Assembly: GCA_022749655.1 (NCBI GenBank)
Contig: CP094243.1
Coordinates: forward strand, 4,898,001 to 4,962,000
DNA from: Xanthomonas phaseoli pv. phaseoli
GTDB lineage: Bacteria; Pseudomonadota; Gammaproteobacteria; Xanthomonadales; Xanthomonadaceae
DNA: 64,000 nt
Direction of reading: 5' to 3'
The notes beneath the pieces are model-generated. The model was given only the letters and a program-made list of their open reading frames with translations. It was not told where the DNA came from and did no database searches. A program made the position numbers and the translations under genes. Each line of letters opens with the position of its first letter. The first letter of the stretch is position 1. This document shows positions 1 through 10,016 of this stretch, piece by piece.

Positions 1-718
1 GGTAGCGTAGCTTGCGCTTGCCCTTGATCTCATCGCGCTTCTCAAGCCCGGTGTAGCCGCTGTCCCCACACACCGTGTCTTCCTTGCCATGCAGCAGCTT
101 GTGCGCTTGCGTGATGTCCGCCACGTTGGCTGCCGTGCATTCCACGTGGTGCACTAGGCCGGATTCATCATCCACTCCAATGTGCGCCTTCATCCCGAAG
201 AAGTATTGGTTGCCCTTCTTGGTCTGGCGCATCTCCGGATCGCGCTCACCGTCCTTGTTCTTGGTCGAACTGGGCGCAGAGATAATCGTGGCATCCACAA
301 TCGTCCCGCCGCGCAGGCTCTGACCCTTGCGCGACAGATGCGCGTTCACCCGATTGAACAGCTTGCGCGCCAAATCGTGCTGCTCCAGCAGATGGCGAAA
401 GTTGAGAATCGTCGTCTCGTCCGGCACCTCATCCAGCCCGCCGATCTTGGCGAAACGGCGCATCGACACCGTGTCGTACAAGGCTTCTTCCGCCGATGGA
501 TCGCTCAATGCATACCACTGCTGCAAAAAGTGGATGCGCAGCATCGTCTCCAGCCGATACGGCTGTCGTCCCGGTTGCCCCGACTTCGGATAGTGCGGCT
601 CGATCAGCCCCAGCAGCTCCTTCCACGGCACGACCTGCTCCATCTCGGCCAAAAACACCTCACGCCGCGTCCGCTTGCGCTTGCCGTCGTACTCCGCGTC
701 GCCGAAGGTCAGCTGCAT
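1..718 (-). CDS. IS5-family transposase, N-terminal 239 residues
   Basis: DDE transposase that cuts and joins the ends of its insertion sequence. The ATG at 718 begins MQLTFGDAEYDGKRKRTRRE. An N-terminal IS5 (DUF772-type) region covers about residues 40-120 and includes PYRLETMLRIHFLQQWY and DETTILNFRHLLE. The first catalytic Asp is D142 in GGTIVDATIISAPSS and the second is D219 in CGDSGYTG. The third acidic residue would lie beyond the window edge. No frameshift is visible in the part present, so the copy may be active. The downstream 3' end of the gene is not available. Confidence 0.85.
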   Translation of the reverse strand, partial: MQLTFGDAEYDGKRKRTRREVFLAEMEQVVPWKELLGLIEPHYPKSGQPGRQPYRLETMLRIHFLQQWYALSDPSAEEALYDTVSMRRFAKIGGLDEVPDETTILNFRHLLEQHDLARKLFNRVNAHLSRKGQSLRGGTIVDATIISAPSSTKNKDGERDPEMRQTKKGNQYFFGMKAHIGVDDESGLVHHVECTAANVADITQAHKLLHGKEDTVCGDSGYTGLEKRDEIKGKRKLRY

Positions 719-782
719 CGAAATCGTCTACTCGGGTCGATGATCGATTGTGGCAGATCAGGACGGATTGTTCAGAGTTTCC
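1..782 (-). mobile_element. IS5-family insertion sequence, one end (other end outside window)
   Basis: The IS5-type transposase reads off the left edge of the window. Beyond its start codon lies about 64 bp of non-coding sequence that ends with GGGAAACTCTGAACAA (minus strand). A CTAA follows at 783-786, which fits the YTAR target duplicated by IS5-group elements, so I place the element end at 782. The other terminus and the second target copy are outside the window, so the boundary is inferred rather than proven. Confidence 0.55.
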
Positions 783-786
783 CTAA

Positions 787-1155
787 AGCATCGTGGCGTA
801 TCCGTTTTCCACCGAATCAAAACTCCAACCAATGGGGTGCTGGAAGTGCTGGCCGCGGCGCTGGCGGCCGATGCGCCACCGGCGGTCGCGATTGCCAACC
901 GCCGTGACGCACAGGCATGGCTGCGCACCGTGCGCTATCACCCAAGCGCCCTGCATCTGGACCTGAGCAGCGCATCGCGCGCGTTTTGTCGCGGCCAATG
1001 CGGCGATCACCGATCATCCTGTGAGCGAACATGTGTCCGGCAATTATTCGGTGGTTACGGTCGAATCGGTGTTCGACTTTCTGCATCAGCGCGACGCGGT
1101 GGACAAGGAACTTTCGATTGCACGCGCCGCCCCTACTCCTGGAGAAACGCCATGA
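787..1155 (+). pseudogene. 3' remnant of an unrecognised gene, cut by the IS
   Basis: An open frame without a plausible start begins beside the IS end and encodes VLEVLAAALAADAPP, then AQAWLRTVRYHPSALHLDLS. At the T run 984-987 the frame shifts by one extra base and continues as FVAANAAITDHPVSEHVSG up to a stop at 1153-1155. The stop overlaps the ATG of the next gene (ATGA), the usual sign of an intact operon pair. I infer that the IS removed or displaced the 5' part. The protein family is not recognised. The T-run shift may be a sequencing error. Confidence 0.4.
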
Positions 1156-1656
1156 TGCACGTCCGTTTCTCGCTGCCAGCGCATGCCTGTTCGCCGCCTT
1201 GACCTTGCCCTGCGCGCATGCCGGCGAAGCGACCACACCCGGCGAAAAATCCGAGTTCTATTCGGCGCTGTCTCTCGCCATGCCAGCGCTGATCGCGTCC
1301 GGTGTGTTTGCCTGCGTTGTTGCCGGACCACTCACTGCATCGAGTGAGATGGCCGCGTCACGTCGTAAGGCGCACGCAGGCAAGCTGCCGCCAATGCGCG
1401 TGCAAGCCGTCGGCACCCTGCCTGCGGGTGCACGCCAGGTGCGCCTGCGGGACCCGCAACAAGCCGAGAACACCGCAGTGCTGCAGTGGCAGGCACACCA
1501 GGACGACCCCGGCCCAGGATCCGTGTCGGAGAAATGGTGAGGTTCCAACCTAGCCCCGCAGGCAGCGGCTGGACCGTGCATACGGGACAAGGGAAAGCAT
1601 TGGCGTTCGTACCGACAGAAGCGGCTGCCGCATACGGCAGCAGCCAGACCTGGTGA
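1152..1656 (+). pseudogene. Small exported or membrane protein, two frameshifts
   Basis: The start ATG at 1152 overlaps the preceding stop. The frame gives MMHVRFSL, then after a missing base near 1170 continues as ASACLFAALTLPCAHAGEAT, a signal-peptide-like stretch with an AHA cleavage motif. A second hydrophobic segment follows (ALIASGVFACVVAGPL). A second missing base near 1535 (GG for GGG) is needed to join SVSEKW to VRFQPSPAGSGW and the stop at 1654-1656. The repaired product is 168 residues. The family is unknown. Both lesions are single-base losses, so the gene may be intact in the organism. Confidence 0.45.
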
Positions 1657-1762
1657 CATCCACTCATGCGCCGCAGGCCGGGTCCACCTCTGATCGACCG
1701 CAGCGCGATCGTCGTTGCATCGGCGGCGTTGCCACGACGCCGATGCCTCCAACCGCGCTGCG

Positions 1763-3637
1763 TTACGGATTGCTGGGAGAACGCGGAATGCCGGCAGGCG
1801 CCGCGTCCAGCGCGCCGATCATCAGCCGCACGATGGGGGTTCCCAAGCCGGTGGTGTAGTTGTACTTGCCGGCGATCGGCACATCGTTGCCGATGACCCC
1901 GTTATTGCCGGGGATGCCGCGGTGGTAGGCCTGCGGGCCGTTGGCGGCCAGGCGATACAGGTAATCGTTGAGATTGCCCTGGCGGCCCTGCTTCTGCACC
2001 AGCAACGCGGCCACGCTGGCGAACTCCGGCGCCGCCACGCTGGTGCCGATCAACTTGGTGAGCGCACCTGCCACGTAGATGGACACCGAGCTGGTGCCCT
2101 GCTGACAGGGATGCACGGCGATTCCCGGGCAACCACCCACCAGCATGCCGACATCGGGCAATGCGCGCATCGACGTGCGCGTGCCGCCCAGCGCGCGCAG
2201 CTGATACGCCGGCCGCTGGAACAGCGTGCTGACGCCACCACCGGCGCCCCAGTAGCCGCCACTGAGCAGTGCGCCCACGCCATACTGGTCCTCGGCCTGC
2301 AACGGGTCGGCAAACGCGCTTTCGCTCAGGTAGCTCGAATCCAGGCTGCCCTTCGTGTAGGCAGTGAGCAGGTTGCCGCCACCGACCGCGGTCACATACG
2401 CATCGGCGGCGGGCCAATGCACGCTGGGGACGTACCGGCCGTTCTTGCCTTCCACCAGGTATTGGGTGTCCGGGCAATCCAGGCCGGCATTGTCGCCGCT
2501 GGAGGCGACGAAGCTGATGCCCTGCGCGTTGCCTTGCTTGAAGACCGAATCGAACACGCCAAGGATGGAGGTGGCGTCCTTGCCGTTATAGGCCGCGGTG
2601 AAGACCTGTTCGCAGAACCCGAACGAGGAACTGACCACGTCGGCCTCATTGTCCTGCACGATCTGTCGGTAACCGGCCAGGATGGAATCGATGGACAGAT
2701 CGGGGATCACATACAGCAGCACGTGCGCGCCCGGTGCGCCGCCAAGCGCCATGTCCACATCGAGCGTTGCCTCGCGCGCCGCAGCGCGATTGCCATCCTG
2801 CACCCCGGGCTTGGCACCGGCCACATAGCGGCGTGCATACAGGGTTGGATTGGCGTGGTTGGCGGCATAGCGGCTGAAGCGCTCGTGGTCGAACATCGCG
2901 GCGATGTCGGTGTCCAGCACGTCGCTGCCGATCAACACGGCGATCGTGCTGCCGCTCCCGTCGAGCCGCTGTTGCTTGCCTGGCGCACCGATCATCGTCT
3001 GGTAGGACGGATAGCCGTAGGCCTGCTTGAGATCGTTGTACCAATAGCTGGTGGTGCCACCGCCAGTGCGGTTGCCGGGGTCGGCGGCCAGCATGCGCGA
3101 GTCCATGCGTGCCGCCGGCAGCCCACGGCTCAGGCCGGTGACGGTGACACCGTTGGCACGCAGCGCGGCCGGCAGCTGCAGCGGAGCGGCAGCCGCCAGG
3201 CGTACCTGCTGGCCGGCATTCAGATCAGCCACCAACGGCGCGGCAAACAACCGCTCCACGCTGTCGGCATTCGCGCTGACATGCAGGGTTGGCCCCTGCT
3301 GCACCACGGTCATGTGTGCGGCCTGCAGGGCGGCGCGCACCTGCGCGAGCTGCGCAGGCGCCGGACCAAAACGCCGCTGGAATTCGGCCGCCGACAGCCA
3401 CTTGTGGTACTGCGGCGACAGCGGGTCCTGGATGTCGGCCAGCAGCGCATTCAGCGCTACCTGGTCGCGTGATGGCAGATGCACATCGAAGGACACGGGC
3501 GCTGCGCGCAAGCTGGCCGTCATCGCGTCAAGCCGGGCATCGGGGACGGTTGTGGCAGCGCTGGCGCTGCCGAAGGCCAAGAGCGAAGCGGACAACACGG
3601 CCGCCAGCAGCGGCCGACAGCGGATGCGAGTAAGCAT
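1763..3637 (-). CDS. Secreted S53-family (sedolisin / pro-kumamolisin-type) serine protease
   Basis: A 624-residue secreted acid-type serine endopeptidase. The ATG at 3637 has a GGAGA ribosome site a few bases upstream and opens a signal peptide ending near ASA at 25-27. Residues about 30-185 match the S53 propeptide (QDPLSPQYHKWLSAAEFQRR). The catalytic Glu and Asp are E289 and D293 in REATLDVDMA (E-x3-D). The oxyanion Asp is D382 in SSGDNAG, and the nucleophile is S533 in IGTSVAAPEFAS. The family is synthesised with an inhibitory propeptide that is removed at low pH. Export through the type II system is inferred, as for other xanthomonad proteases. An upstream in-frame extension to 3853 lacks a ribosome site and would destroy the signal peptide. 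Confidence 0.9.
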   Translation of the reverse strand: MLTRIRCRPLLAAVLSASLLAFGSASAATTVPDARLDAMTASLRAAPVSFDVHLPSRDQVALNALLADIQDPLSPQYHKWLSAAEFQRRFGPAPAQLAQVRAALQAAHMTVVQQGPTLHVSANADSVERLFAAPLVADLNAGQQVRLAAAAPLQLPAALRANGVTVTGLSRGLPAARMDSRMLAADPGNRTGGGTTSYWYNDLKQAYGYPSYQTMIGAPGKQQRLDGSGSTIAVLIGSDVLDTDIAAMFDHERFSRYAANHANPTLYARRYVAGAKPGVQDGNRAAAREATLDVDMALGGAPGAHVLLYVIPDLSIDSILAGYRQIVQDNEADVVSSSFGFCEQVFTAAYNGKDATSILGVFDSVFKQGNAQGISFVASSGDNAGLDCPDTQYLVEGKNGRYVPSVHWPAADAYVTAVGGGNLLTAYTKGSLDSSYLSESAFADPLQAEDQYGVGALLSGGYWGAGGGVSTLFQRPAYQLRALGGTRTSMRALPDVGMLVGGCPGIAVHPCQQGTSSVSIYVAGALTKLIGTSVAAPEFASVAALLVQKQGRQGNLNDYLYRLAANGPQAYHRGIPGNNGVIGNDVPIAGKYNYTTGLGTPIVRLMIGALDAAPAGIPRSPSNP

Positions 3638-4517
3638 GGATCTCTCCGGGGGCACAGCAGTGAGCGAGGCCGAATGGCATCGCAGGGGCGCGCACGACCG
3701 CTCGCGACCAACGGCGCGATCATGTCGACACGAGAACGAAAAGCAGATGCCGGCCGCGATCGATGGCCGCGGCGGCCGCGACACGCACACCTGACCGCTG
3801 CAACAGACGACAGCAAGACCCAACGCTGCCAGTGCATCATCGCGACACTGCACATTCGGCGGCTATCTCCATCGGCATCGGCAGGTCGCGGGGCTTGCAA
3901 GAACTGCCATCAATCAGACGGCGGGTCGGGAGCCGGGACGATACGTGCGATGTCTACCGCTGAAATACCCGCGGGCGAGATTGTGTCGCCACCAGCGAGG
4001 TGCGCATGTCTGCGGCTGCAGGTGCCGCTGCAAGCCAGCTCGCCCGCCTGGCCGTCTCACGCTGCACGCCGTTGCCGCGAGCACCTGCGAGCGCCCATTG
4101 CGCGCACATGCAGCCGCTCACGGCCCCACTTGCTACGCCGAGACTGCGGCTCGCCTTGCGATCACCGCGTGCTGCCGATGCCGCCAGTCGGGCGTCAGGT
4201 GTACGCGTGACCGATGACGCCCCGATGCCGGGGCGCAGGCTTGCCCCGCTCTGCACATCGCCTGCCGACACTGCCGACACTGCCGCCGAGCCTATGCGCC
4301 GCCACGAACGCAGGCGCGCGCGCCTTTCGACTGCAGCCGAGGCGCGCACGCGCCCCGTCGTCGTCGCCGACGATACAGGCACGCCCTGGCGCCAGGCGCC
4401 GGCGCAATACGGGAAAGGGTCTTTGCGCACCGAGGCCATGGCCGGCGAGCGCAGCGCTGCGCTGGTCCAGGCCTGCCGTCGCAGCGATAATTGCGCGCCC
4501 CATAACACCGTGTCGCC
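3638..4517. other. 880-bp intergenic region, no supported gene
   Basis: The region lies between divergent genes (protease on minus, yhhQ on plus). Open frames exist on both strands but show no recognisable motif, ribosome site or hydrophobic pattern. A perfect 16-bp palindrome, AGCGCAGCGCTGCGCT, occurs at 4448-4463, about 55 bp before yhhQ. No promoter consensus could be assigned with confidence. Confidence 0.5.
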
Positions 4518-5069
4518 ATGCGTCGTGCCTCGCCACCTGCATTTGCCCCGCTCACCACCCGTGCATTGCTCTGGGCGGTGCTGGCAATGGGCGCGGTGGT
4601 GCTGCTGTCCAACATCCTGGTGCAATACCCGATCAACGACTGGCTGACCTGGGGCGCGTTCTCCTATCCGCTGGCGTTCCTGGTCAGCAACCTGATCAAC
4701 CGCCGCTTCGGTCCACGCGCTGCACGCCACGTTGCCTGGTGCGGGTTCGCGCTGGCGGTGCTGCTGTCGATCTGGCTGGCGACGCCGCGCATTGCAGTGG
4801 CCTCGTGCAGCGCTTTCATCGCGGCGCAATTGCTGGACATCAGCGTGTTCGACCGCCTGCGCGACGGCAGCTGGTGGCGCGCACCGATCGTGGCCACCAC
4901 CTGCAGCGCCACCCTGGATACCACCCTCTTCTGGAGCATCGCGTTTGCCGGCGCGAGCCTGCCGTGGATCAGCTGGGCCGCAGGCGATCTGGCGGTAAAA
5001 CTGGGCATGGGCGTGTTCCTGCTCGGCCCGTTTCGCGCCCTGCTGTGGCGGAGTGCGCCGCGTCGGTAG
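4518..5069 (+). CDS. yhhQ: Queuosine precursor transporter (YhhQ / VUT family)
   Basis: A 183-residue inner-membrane protein of the DUF165/VUT family, which imports queuine precursors (preQ0/preQ1) for tRNA modification. About six hydrophobic segments are visible, starting with LLWAVLAMGAVVLLSNILVQ. Family signatures include WGAFSYPLAFLVSNLINRRFG, where the polar residues line the substrate path, the central QLLDISVFDRLR, and the C-terminal KLGMGVFLLGPFRAL. The ATG at 4518 gives the usual family length. The gene stands alone and converges with glnE; 103 bp separate the two stops. No riboswitch-like structure was recognised upstream. Confidence 0.88.
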   Translation: MRRASPPAFAPLTTRALLWAVLAMGAVVLLSNILVQYPINDWLTWGAFSYPLAFLVSNLINRRFGPRAARHVAWCGFALAVLLSIWLATPRIAVASCSAFIAAQLLDISVFDRLRDGSWWRAPIVATTCSATLDTTLFWSIAFAGASLPWISWAAGDLAVKLGMGVFLLGPFRALLWRSAPRR

Positions 5070-5172
5070 AACGCATGACGCTCCTGGGTGCAGGGCATCC
5101 CGCCAGGACAGCAAGGCACCGTTGCTGCCATTTGCTGCAGGCGCATCGAAAGCGGCGTCCTCGCCACTGCAC

Positions 5173-7998
5173 CTACAGCGCTGTTTCATCCTTGCCCAGC
5201 GGAAACGTCAGGCCCTGCCCGCGTGCCGCGTTGAAGATGATGCCGCGCGCCTGCTGGATGGCCGGTGTCGGTGCGAGCAGGCGTGGGCGGCGGTCCAGCG
5301 TGCAGCTCAGGCCGGCATCGACCAGCGTTGCGTGCGCCTGATGCAGTGGTGCGGCGCGCTCGTCCGGGAGCCAGTGGGTGCGCGCCAGTGCGTCGATCAA
5401 CGCGGGCGTATCGCAGGCGTCCAGCAGCTGCGGTTGCTGCGCTGCCAGCCCGAGCACGCCGGCCTGCAGCACGAATTCCAGATCCACCAGGCCGCCAGCG
5501 CCTTGCTTGAGATCCAGCCGGCCGGCATCGCTGCGATCCAGTTCGGCGCGCATGCGCGCACGCATCTTACGCACGTCCTCGTGCAGCTGCGCGGTGTCGC
5601 GCACCCGCATCAGCGTCTGGCAACGCACCTGTGCGAACGCATCGCACAGCGCCGCGTCGCCGGCCACCGCGCGTGCACGCACCAGCGCCTGATGCTCCCA
5701 GGTCCAGGCGCGGTCGCGCTGGTATTCGCGGTAACTGGCCAGCGAGGACACCAGGGCGCCCTTGCCGCCATCCGGGCGCAGCCGCACATCGATGTCGTAC
5801 AGCCGGCCGGCGCCGGTCTCGGCAGCCAGCAATGCCATCACTTTCTGCGCAAGCCGCGCAAACCAGCGCCCGGCTTCCAGCGGGCGCTTGCCGTCGGAGG
5901 CCTCCACCGCGGGCGGATGGTCGTACAGAAACACCAGATCCAGATCCGATCCGAACCCCAGCTCCAGCCCGCCCAGGCTGCCGTAGCCGACGATGGCAAA
6001 GCTGCCGCCAGGCACGTGTCCGTGCGCGGCCGCCATGTCGCTGCGCGCCAGCTGCAGCACGGTCTGCACGACCGCTTCGGCAAGCCAGGCCAGTTGTCGG
6101 GTGCTCTCCACCGCCTGCTGGCGCCCATCCAGCGTGGCCAGCGCAATGCGGAAGCTCAGTGCGAGCCGACGCTCGTTGAGCTCGCGCAGCGCCGCTTCGG
6201 TGTCGTCGATGTGCAAGGTCTCGGCGCAGGCCGCGTGCAACGCTGCGCGATCCGGCAGCGGGCCGCTGATGCGGGTGTCGAGCAATTCGTCCAGCAGCAG
6301 CGGATACGCCGCCAGCCGCTCGGCCAGCAGCGCACTGCGCGAGAGCACATCGACCAGGCGTGCCAGCGCGCTGGGTTGCTCGTCGAGCAAGGCCAGGTAG
6401 CTGGTGCGGCGCAAGGTGGACTGCAGCAGGCCGAGCATGCGGCGCACCGCCGCATCCGGCTGGCTGGCGCGGGTGGCCGCGTGCAGCAGTGCCGGCATCA
6501 CCCGATCCAGCCGCGCACGCGCGCTATCGGACAACGCGCGCACGCCGGAGGACTGCGCAAAATCGGCCAGCGCCTGGTGCGCGCCATCGGGATCGTGCAA
6601 GCCAATCCCCGCCAACGGCGCCGCATCGCCTTCCGGCAGCGCGCGCCAGTAATCGGCCAGCGTATCCGGTGCGGTGGCACGCACACGCGGAGCCAGCAGC
6701 TCGGCGAATTCCGCGGCCACGCGTGTGCGCTGCGGTGCCAGCGCGTCCAGCAATGCGGACCAATCCGCATACCCAAGGCCCAACGCAATGCGCTCGCGAT
6801 CCAGCGGCGCCTGCGGCAATGCGTGGGTCTGCGCATCGCGCAACATCTGCAGGCGATTTTCCAGCCGGCGTAGAAACCGATACGCCGTCGACAGCGCCTG
6901 GCCGTTCTCCTGGTCGATCTGGCCTGCGGCCACCAGCGCCTGCAGCGCAGGCAGCAGCCGGCGTTCGCGCAGGCTCGGCTCGCGTCCACCCCGAATCAGC
7001 TGCAGCGATTGCGCCAGAAACTCGATTTCGCGAATCCCGCCGGGCCCGCGCTTGATGTCGTCCAGGCGATCGTGCCGCGCCACTTCGGCGGTGATGGCTG
7101 CCTTCATTTCGCGCAAGCCATCCAGTGCGGTGAAGTCCAGATACCGCCGGAAGACGAAGGGACGCAGCGTTTCCAGCCAGGCTTCGCCGGCGTCGACATC
7201 GCCCGCCACCGCGCGCGCCTTGAGCCAGGCATAGCGCTCCCAATCGCGCCCTTCGCGCTGGAAATACTGGTCCATGCCGGCGAACGACAACGCCACGCGG
7301 CCGGCGGTGCCGAACGGGCGCAGGCGCAGATCCACGCGATGGCTGAAGCCGTCGGCGGTGGTTTCGTCCAGCAACCTGGCCAGCTGCTGACCCAGGCGTG
7401 CGAAATATTCTTCCGCTGCCAATGCGCGCGCGCCATCGGATTGGCCGCCTTGCGGATAGGCGTAGACCAGATCCACGTCCGAGGAAAAATTCAGCTCGCC
7501 GCCGCCCAGCTTGCCCAGCCCGAACACCACCAGGCGTTGCACGCTGCCGTCTGCAGCAACGACCTTGCCGTGGCGGGTGTGGAATTGCTGCTCCAGCGCG
7601 TGCAGGCCGCATTGCAGGCAGTGTTCGGCCAGCTGGGTGGCACCGGCCAGAGTCGCCTCCACGCTGTCCAGACCGAGCACATCGCGCCACACCAGGCGCG
7701 TGGACTCGGCGCTGCGATAGCGTCGCAATTGCGCAGGCCACAGCTGTGGCTGGGCCGGATCGAGCTGCGGTAATGGCAGTGGCGGCGGATCGGGTTGCGT
7801 CAGGTGCTGCAGCAATGCCGGTTGCCGCGCCAAGGTATCCAGCGCGAATTCGCTCGCCAGTGCGACCTGCGCAAGCTGCCGATCGAACGCGCCGCCCGGC
7901 CATGGCTGCTCGGCGGGCAATGCTTGACGGACACGGGCCACGGCCCGCTCGATCAGGGCGGTAAGCGCAGCAGACATGGAAACGGTAGGCATCGGCAT
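5173..7998 (-). CDS. glnE: Bifunctional glutamine synthetase adenylyltransferase / deadenylase
   Basis: GlnE adds AMP to glutamine synthetase and removes it under the control of PII (GlnB), tuning ammonia assimilation. The 941-residue frame has two nucleotidyltransferase cores. The N-terminal (deadenylylating) one contains [20 protein letters not shown], and the C-terminal (adenylylating) one contains [20 protein letters not shown]. Each carries the G-(GS)-x-DxD metal-binding pattern. PII-type helical regions and [20 protein letters not shown] lie between and after them. The ATG at 7998 ([12 protein letters not shown]) gives the usual xanthomonad length. ATGs at 7992 and 7977 are alternatives, since none has a strong ribosome site. 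Confidence 0.95.
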   Translation of the reverse strand: MPMPTVSMSAALTALIERAVARVRQALPAEQPWPGGAFDRQLAQVALASEFALDTLARQPALLQHLTQPDPPPLPLPQLDPAQPQLWPAQLRRYRSAESTRLVWRDVLGLDSVEATLAGATQLAEHCLQCGLHALEQQFHTRHGKVVAADGSVQRLVVFGLGKLGGGELNFSSDVDLVYAYPQGGQSDGARALAAEEYFARLGQQLARLLDETTADGFSHRVDLRLRPFGTAGRVALSFAGMDQYFQREGRDWERYAWLKARAVAGDVDAGEAWLETLRPFVFRRYLDFTALDGLREMKAAITAEVARHDRLDDIKRGPGGIREIEFLAQSLQLIRGGREPSLRERRLLPALQALVAAGQIDQENGQALSTAYRFLRRLENRLQMLRDAQTHALPQAPLDRERIALGLGYADWSALLDALAPQRTRVAAEFAELLAPRVRATAPDTLADYWRALPEGDAAPLAGIGLHDPDGAHQALADFAQSSGVRALSDSARARLDRVMPALLHAATRASQPDAAVRRMLGLLQSTLRRTSYLALLDEQPSALARLVDVLSRSALLAERLAAYPLLLDELLDTRISGPLPDRAALHAACAETLHIDDTEAALRELNERRLALSFRIALATLDGRQQAVESTRQLAWLAEAVVQTVLQLARSDMAAAHGHVPGGSFAIVGYGSLGGLELGFGSDLDLVFLYDHPPAVEASDGKRPLEAGRWFARLAQKVMALLAAETGAGRLYDIDVRLRPDGGKGALVSSLASYREYQRDRAWTWEHQALVRARAVAGDAALCDAFAQVRCQTLMRVRDTAQLHEDVRKMRARMRAELDRSDAGRLDLKQGAGGLVDLEFVLQAGVLGLAAQQPQLLDACDTPALIDALARTHWLPDERAAPLHQAHATLVDAGLSCTLDRRPRLLAPTPAIQQARGIIFNAARGQGLTFPLGKDETAL

Positions 7999-8160
7999 GA
8001 CCGGATTCTGGCATCCCCGCCACGCAGGGAATACACGCATGCGCGACATTCCGCACCGCGACTGCAACGCGGCGTGCAGCATTTCGCCGCTTTGAACATC
8101 TCGCTTACGCAGCCCTGACGATCTCCATGCTGCACTGCCGCTTTCGCACGAGGTCATGCC

Positions 8161-8678
8161 ATGTCGCCCACCACCTTGCCCGCCCACCTGCTGCCCTCGC
8201 AGATTCCGCTTCAGACCGATGGCAACGATCCTGCATTGCCGCCCAGCCTGCCCTTCCTGCATCTATGGACCGGGCCGGATGGCAACAGCTGCCTCAACGC
8301 ATCGCAGCTGCCCGGCTTCGGTCGCAAGAGCGTGGGGGCGGTGCGGCGCCACAGTGGTTGCGACCGTTTCCCGGCGAGGTGCTCGGCATCCAGTTCGCGG
8401 TGCTGCCGGTGGGCTGGGTTGGCGACTGGCATGAGAGCCCGCACCCGCAGTGGGTGATTCCGTTGCGCGGCTGCTGGTTCATCGAAACCGGCGACGGCAC
8501 GCGCGTGGAGATGGGCCCTGGCGACATCCATTTCGGCCAGGACCAGGGCACCAGCGATCAGCGCGGCCATCGCTCCGGCCAACTTGGCGATGAACCTTGC
8601 CTGCAGATGATGGTGCAGTTTGCGCAATCGCCAGGCGCCGCCACCGCGCATCCGTTCGGCCATCCAGCGCCGCGCTGA
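8161..8678 (+). CDS. Cupin-domain protein, frameshifted in this sequence
   Basis: The ATG at 8161 begins [20 protein letters not shown]. The frame is lost at the G run 8334-8338. Adding one G joins FGRKSVG to [18 protein letters not shown] and restores an open frame to 8678 (about 172 residues). The second half has cupin-type strands ([19 protein letters not shown], then [11 protein letters not shown]), a fold that usually binds a small molecule or metal. The substrate is unknown. Its stop overlaps the next start (TGATG), pairing it with the SMP-30 gene. The lesion is a homopolymer loss and probably a base-calling error. Confidence 0.7.
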
Positions 8679-9597
8679 TGGACCGCCACTGCCGCCTGCG
8701 TGCACCCGGCGCCGCCCGGCCGGCCGACTGCCCGCCCCCACCACGCACCACGCCGCCCTGGCGGCGCGGCTGGGCAACGCGCGCCTGCTGACCCTCTACG
8801 ACCAGGCCACCTGGAGCGAGGGGCCGGCCTGGTGGGAAGCACAGCGCACGCTGGTGTGGAGCGATGTGGTCGGCCGCCGCGTGCTTGGCTGGCGCGAGGA
8901 CGGCGCGGTAGACGTGCTGCTGGATGCCACCGCCTTCACCAACGGCAACGCGGTGGATGCGCAACAGCGACTGGTGCATTGCGAACACGGGCGCCGCGCG
9001 ATCACCCGGAGCGATGTCGATGGGCGCGCGCATCTGCTGGTCGGGCGATTCGAGGGCAGGCGGCTCAATTCGCCGAACGATCTGATCGTGGCGCACGACG
9101 GTGCGATCTGGTTCACCGACCCGCCGTTCGGGCTGCTCAAACCCAGCCAGGGCTGCCCGGGCCCGCAGGAGCTGGACCATCACGGCGTCTACCGGCTGCC
9201 GCCCGATGGCGGTGCCCTGCAGTGCATGGTCGGCCTGGATCACCCCAACGGGCTGGCGTTCTCCCCGGACGAACGCGTGCTGTATGTCTCGCAGACGCCC
9301 GAGGGTGGCCCGACCTCGCCGGAGATCACCGCCTTCGACTGGCGCGATGGCGCATTGCACAACCGGCGCCGCTTCGCGGTGGTGCCGGATGGCCTACCGG
9401 ATGGCTTTTGCGTGGATCGCCAGGGCTGGCTCTGGAGCAGCTCCGGCGCGGGCGTATGCGTCTTCGACACCGATGGCCACTGCCTCGGCCTGGTGCCGAC
9501 GCCGGAGACAGCGTCCAACTGCGCCTTCGACCTGGAGCAAAAACGCTTGTTCATCACCGGCGGCAGCACGCTGTGGCTGCTGGAGTTGCGGCACTAG
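8678..9597 (+). CDS. SMP-30 / gluconolactonase-like beta-propeller protein, frameshifted near its start
   Basis: The large frame has no ATG or GTG start of its own downstream of the cupin stop. The ATG at 8678 overlaps that stop and reads [19 protein letters not shown]. Adding one C to the C5 run at 8735-8739 joins it to TTHHAALAARLGNARLL. The body is a six-bladed SGL/LRE propeller. Likely metal ligands lie in TWSEGPAWW (Glu), RRLNSPNDLIVA (Asn, Asp) and LDHPNGLAFSPDE. Members hydrolyse lactones such as gluconolactone; the substrate here is unknown. The upstream cupin neighbour suggests a sugar-acid context. The repaired length is 306 residues. Confidence 0.8.
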
Positions 9598-10016
9598 GCA
9601 CGGTTGACGAAAACCGCCAGGCGGACGCGGCCATTGCCCGCGATGGCAGGAATCACACGTACAAACTGTTCGGAGCCCGCCGTGCACATCCAGCAGCACG
9701 ATGGCTCGCCAGGTGTCGAGCGCAGCTCCAAGCCACGCAAGCCTGCTCTGCGCGATGCAGACCGGCGGCAGCCACGGCATGCGGGCGGCCTTCATTTGCA
9801 GCGGATATTGCGCCGGTTGGCGTTTGACCCGGCAACCTGCAGGCATAAAAAAGCCCGCTTGCAGCGAACTGCCAGCGGGCTTTGCTCCCTCCCCACGTCG
9901 GGATGCAGGATCATAGTGCGCGCCCCGAATCGGACTTGCACGCTGCACTGCAAAACAACACCAGGCAGTACAGAACTGGTGTTTTTCTTCACGCCAGCGC
10001 GCGCGACATGCGGGCC
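9598..10016. other. Intergenic region holding one terminator
   Basis: The region separates the SMP-30 gene (plus) from the end of the AsmA-like operon (minus). Apart from the hairpin at 9851-9882, it holds short open frames with no motif or ribosome site. Confidence 0.5.
9851..9882 (-). terminator. Rho-independent terminator after the AsmA-like genes
   Basis: The arms AAGCCCGCT and AGCGGGCTT form a 9-bp stem around a 14-base loop. On the minus strand the stem is followed by a run of seven T. It lies about 135 bp beyond the stop of the minus-strand gene at 10017. Confidence 0.8.

Noticed and set aside
1715..3472. Long plus-strand frame opposite the S53 protease
   Set aside because: The minus strand shows a signal peptide, a propeptide and all catalytic residues; the plus frame has none.
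3954..5189. 411-codon minus frame opposite yhhQ
   Set aside because: Arg/Ala-rich and overlapping a well-supported membrane transporter on the plus strand.
9645..9835. Short frames beside the terminator
   Set aside because: They have no ribosome site or conserved pattern, and the region is explained by the terminator of the AsmA-like operon.
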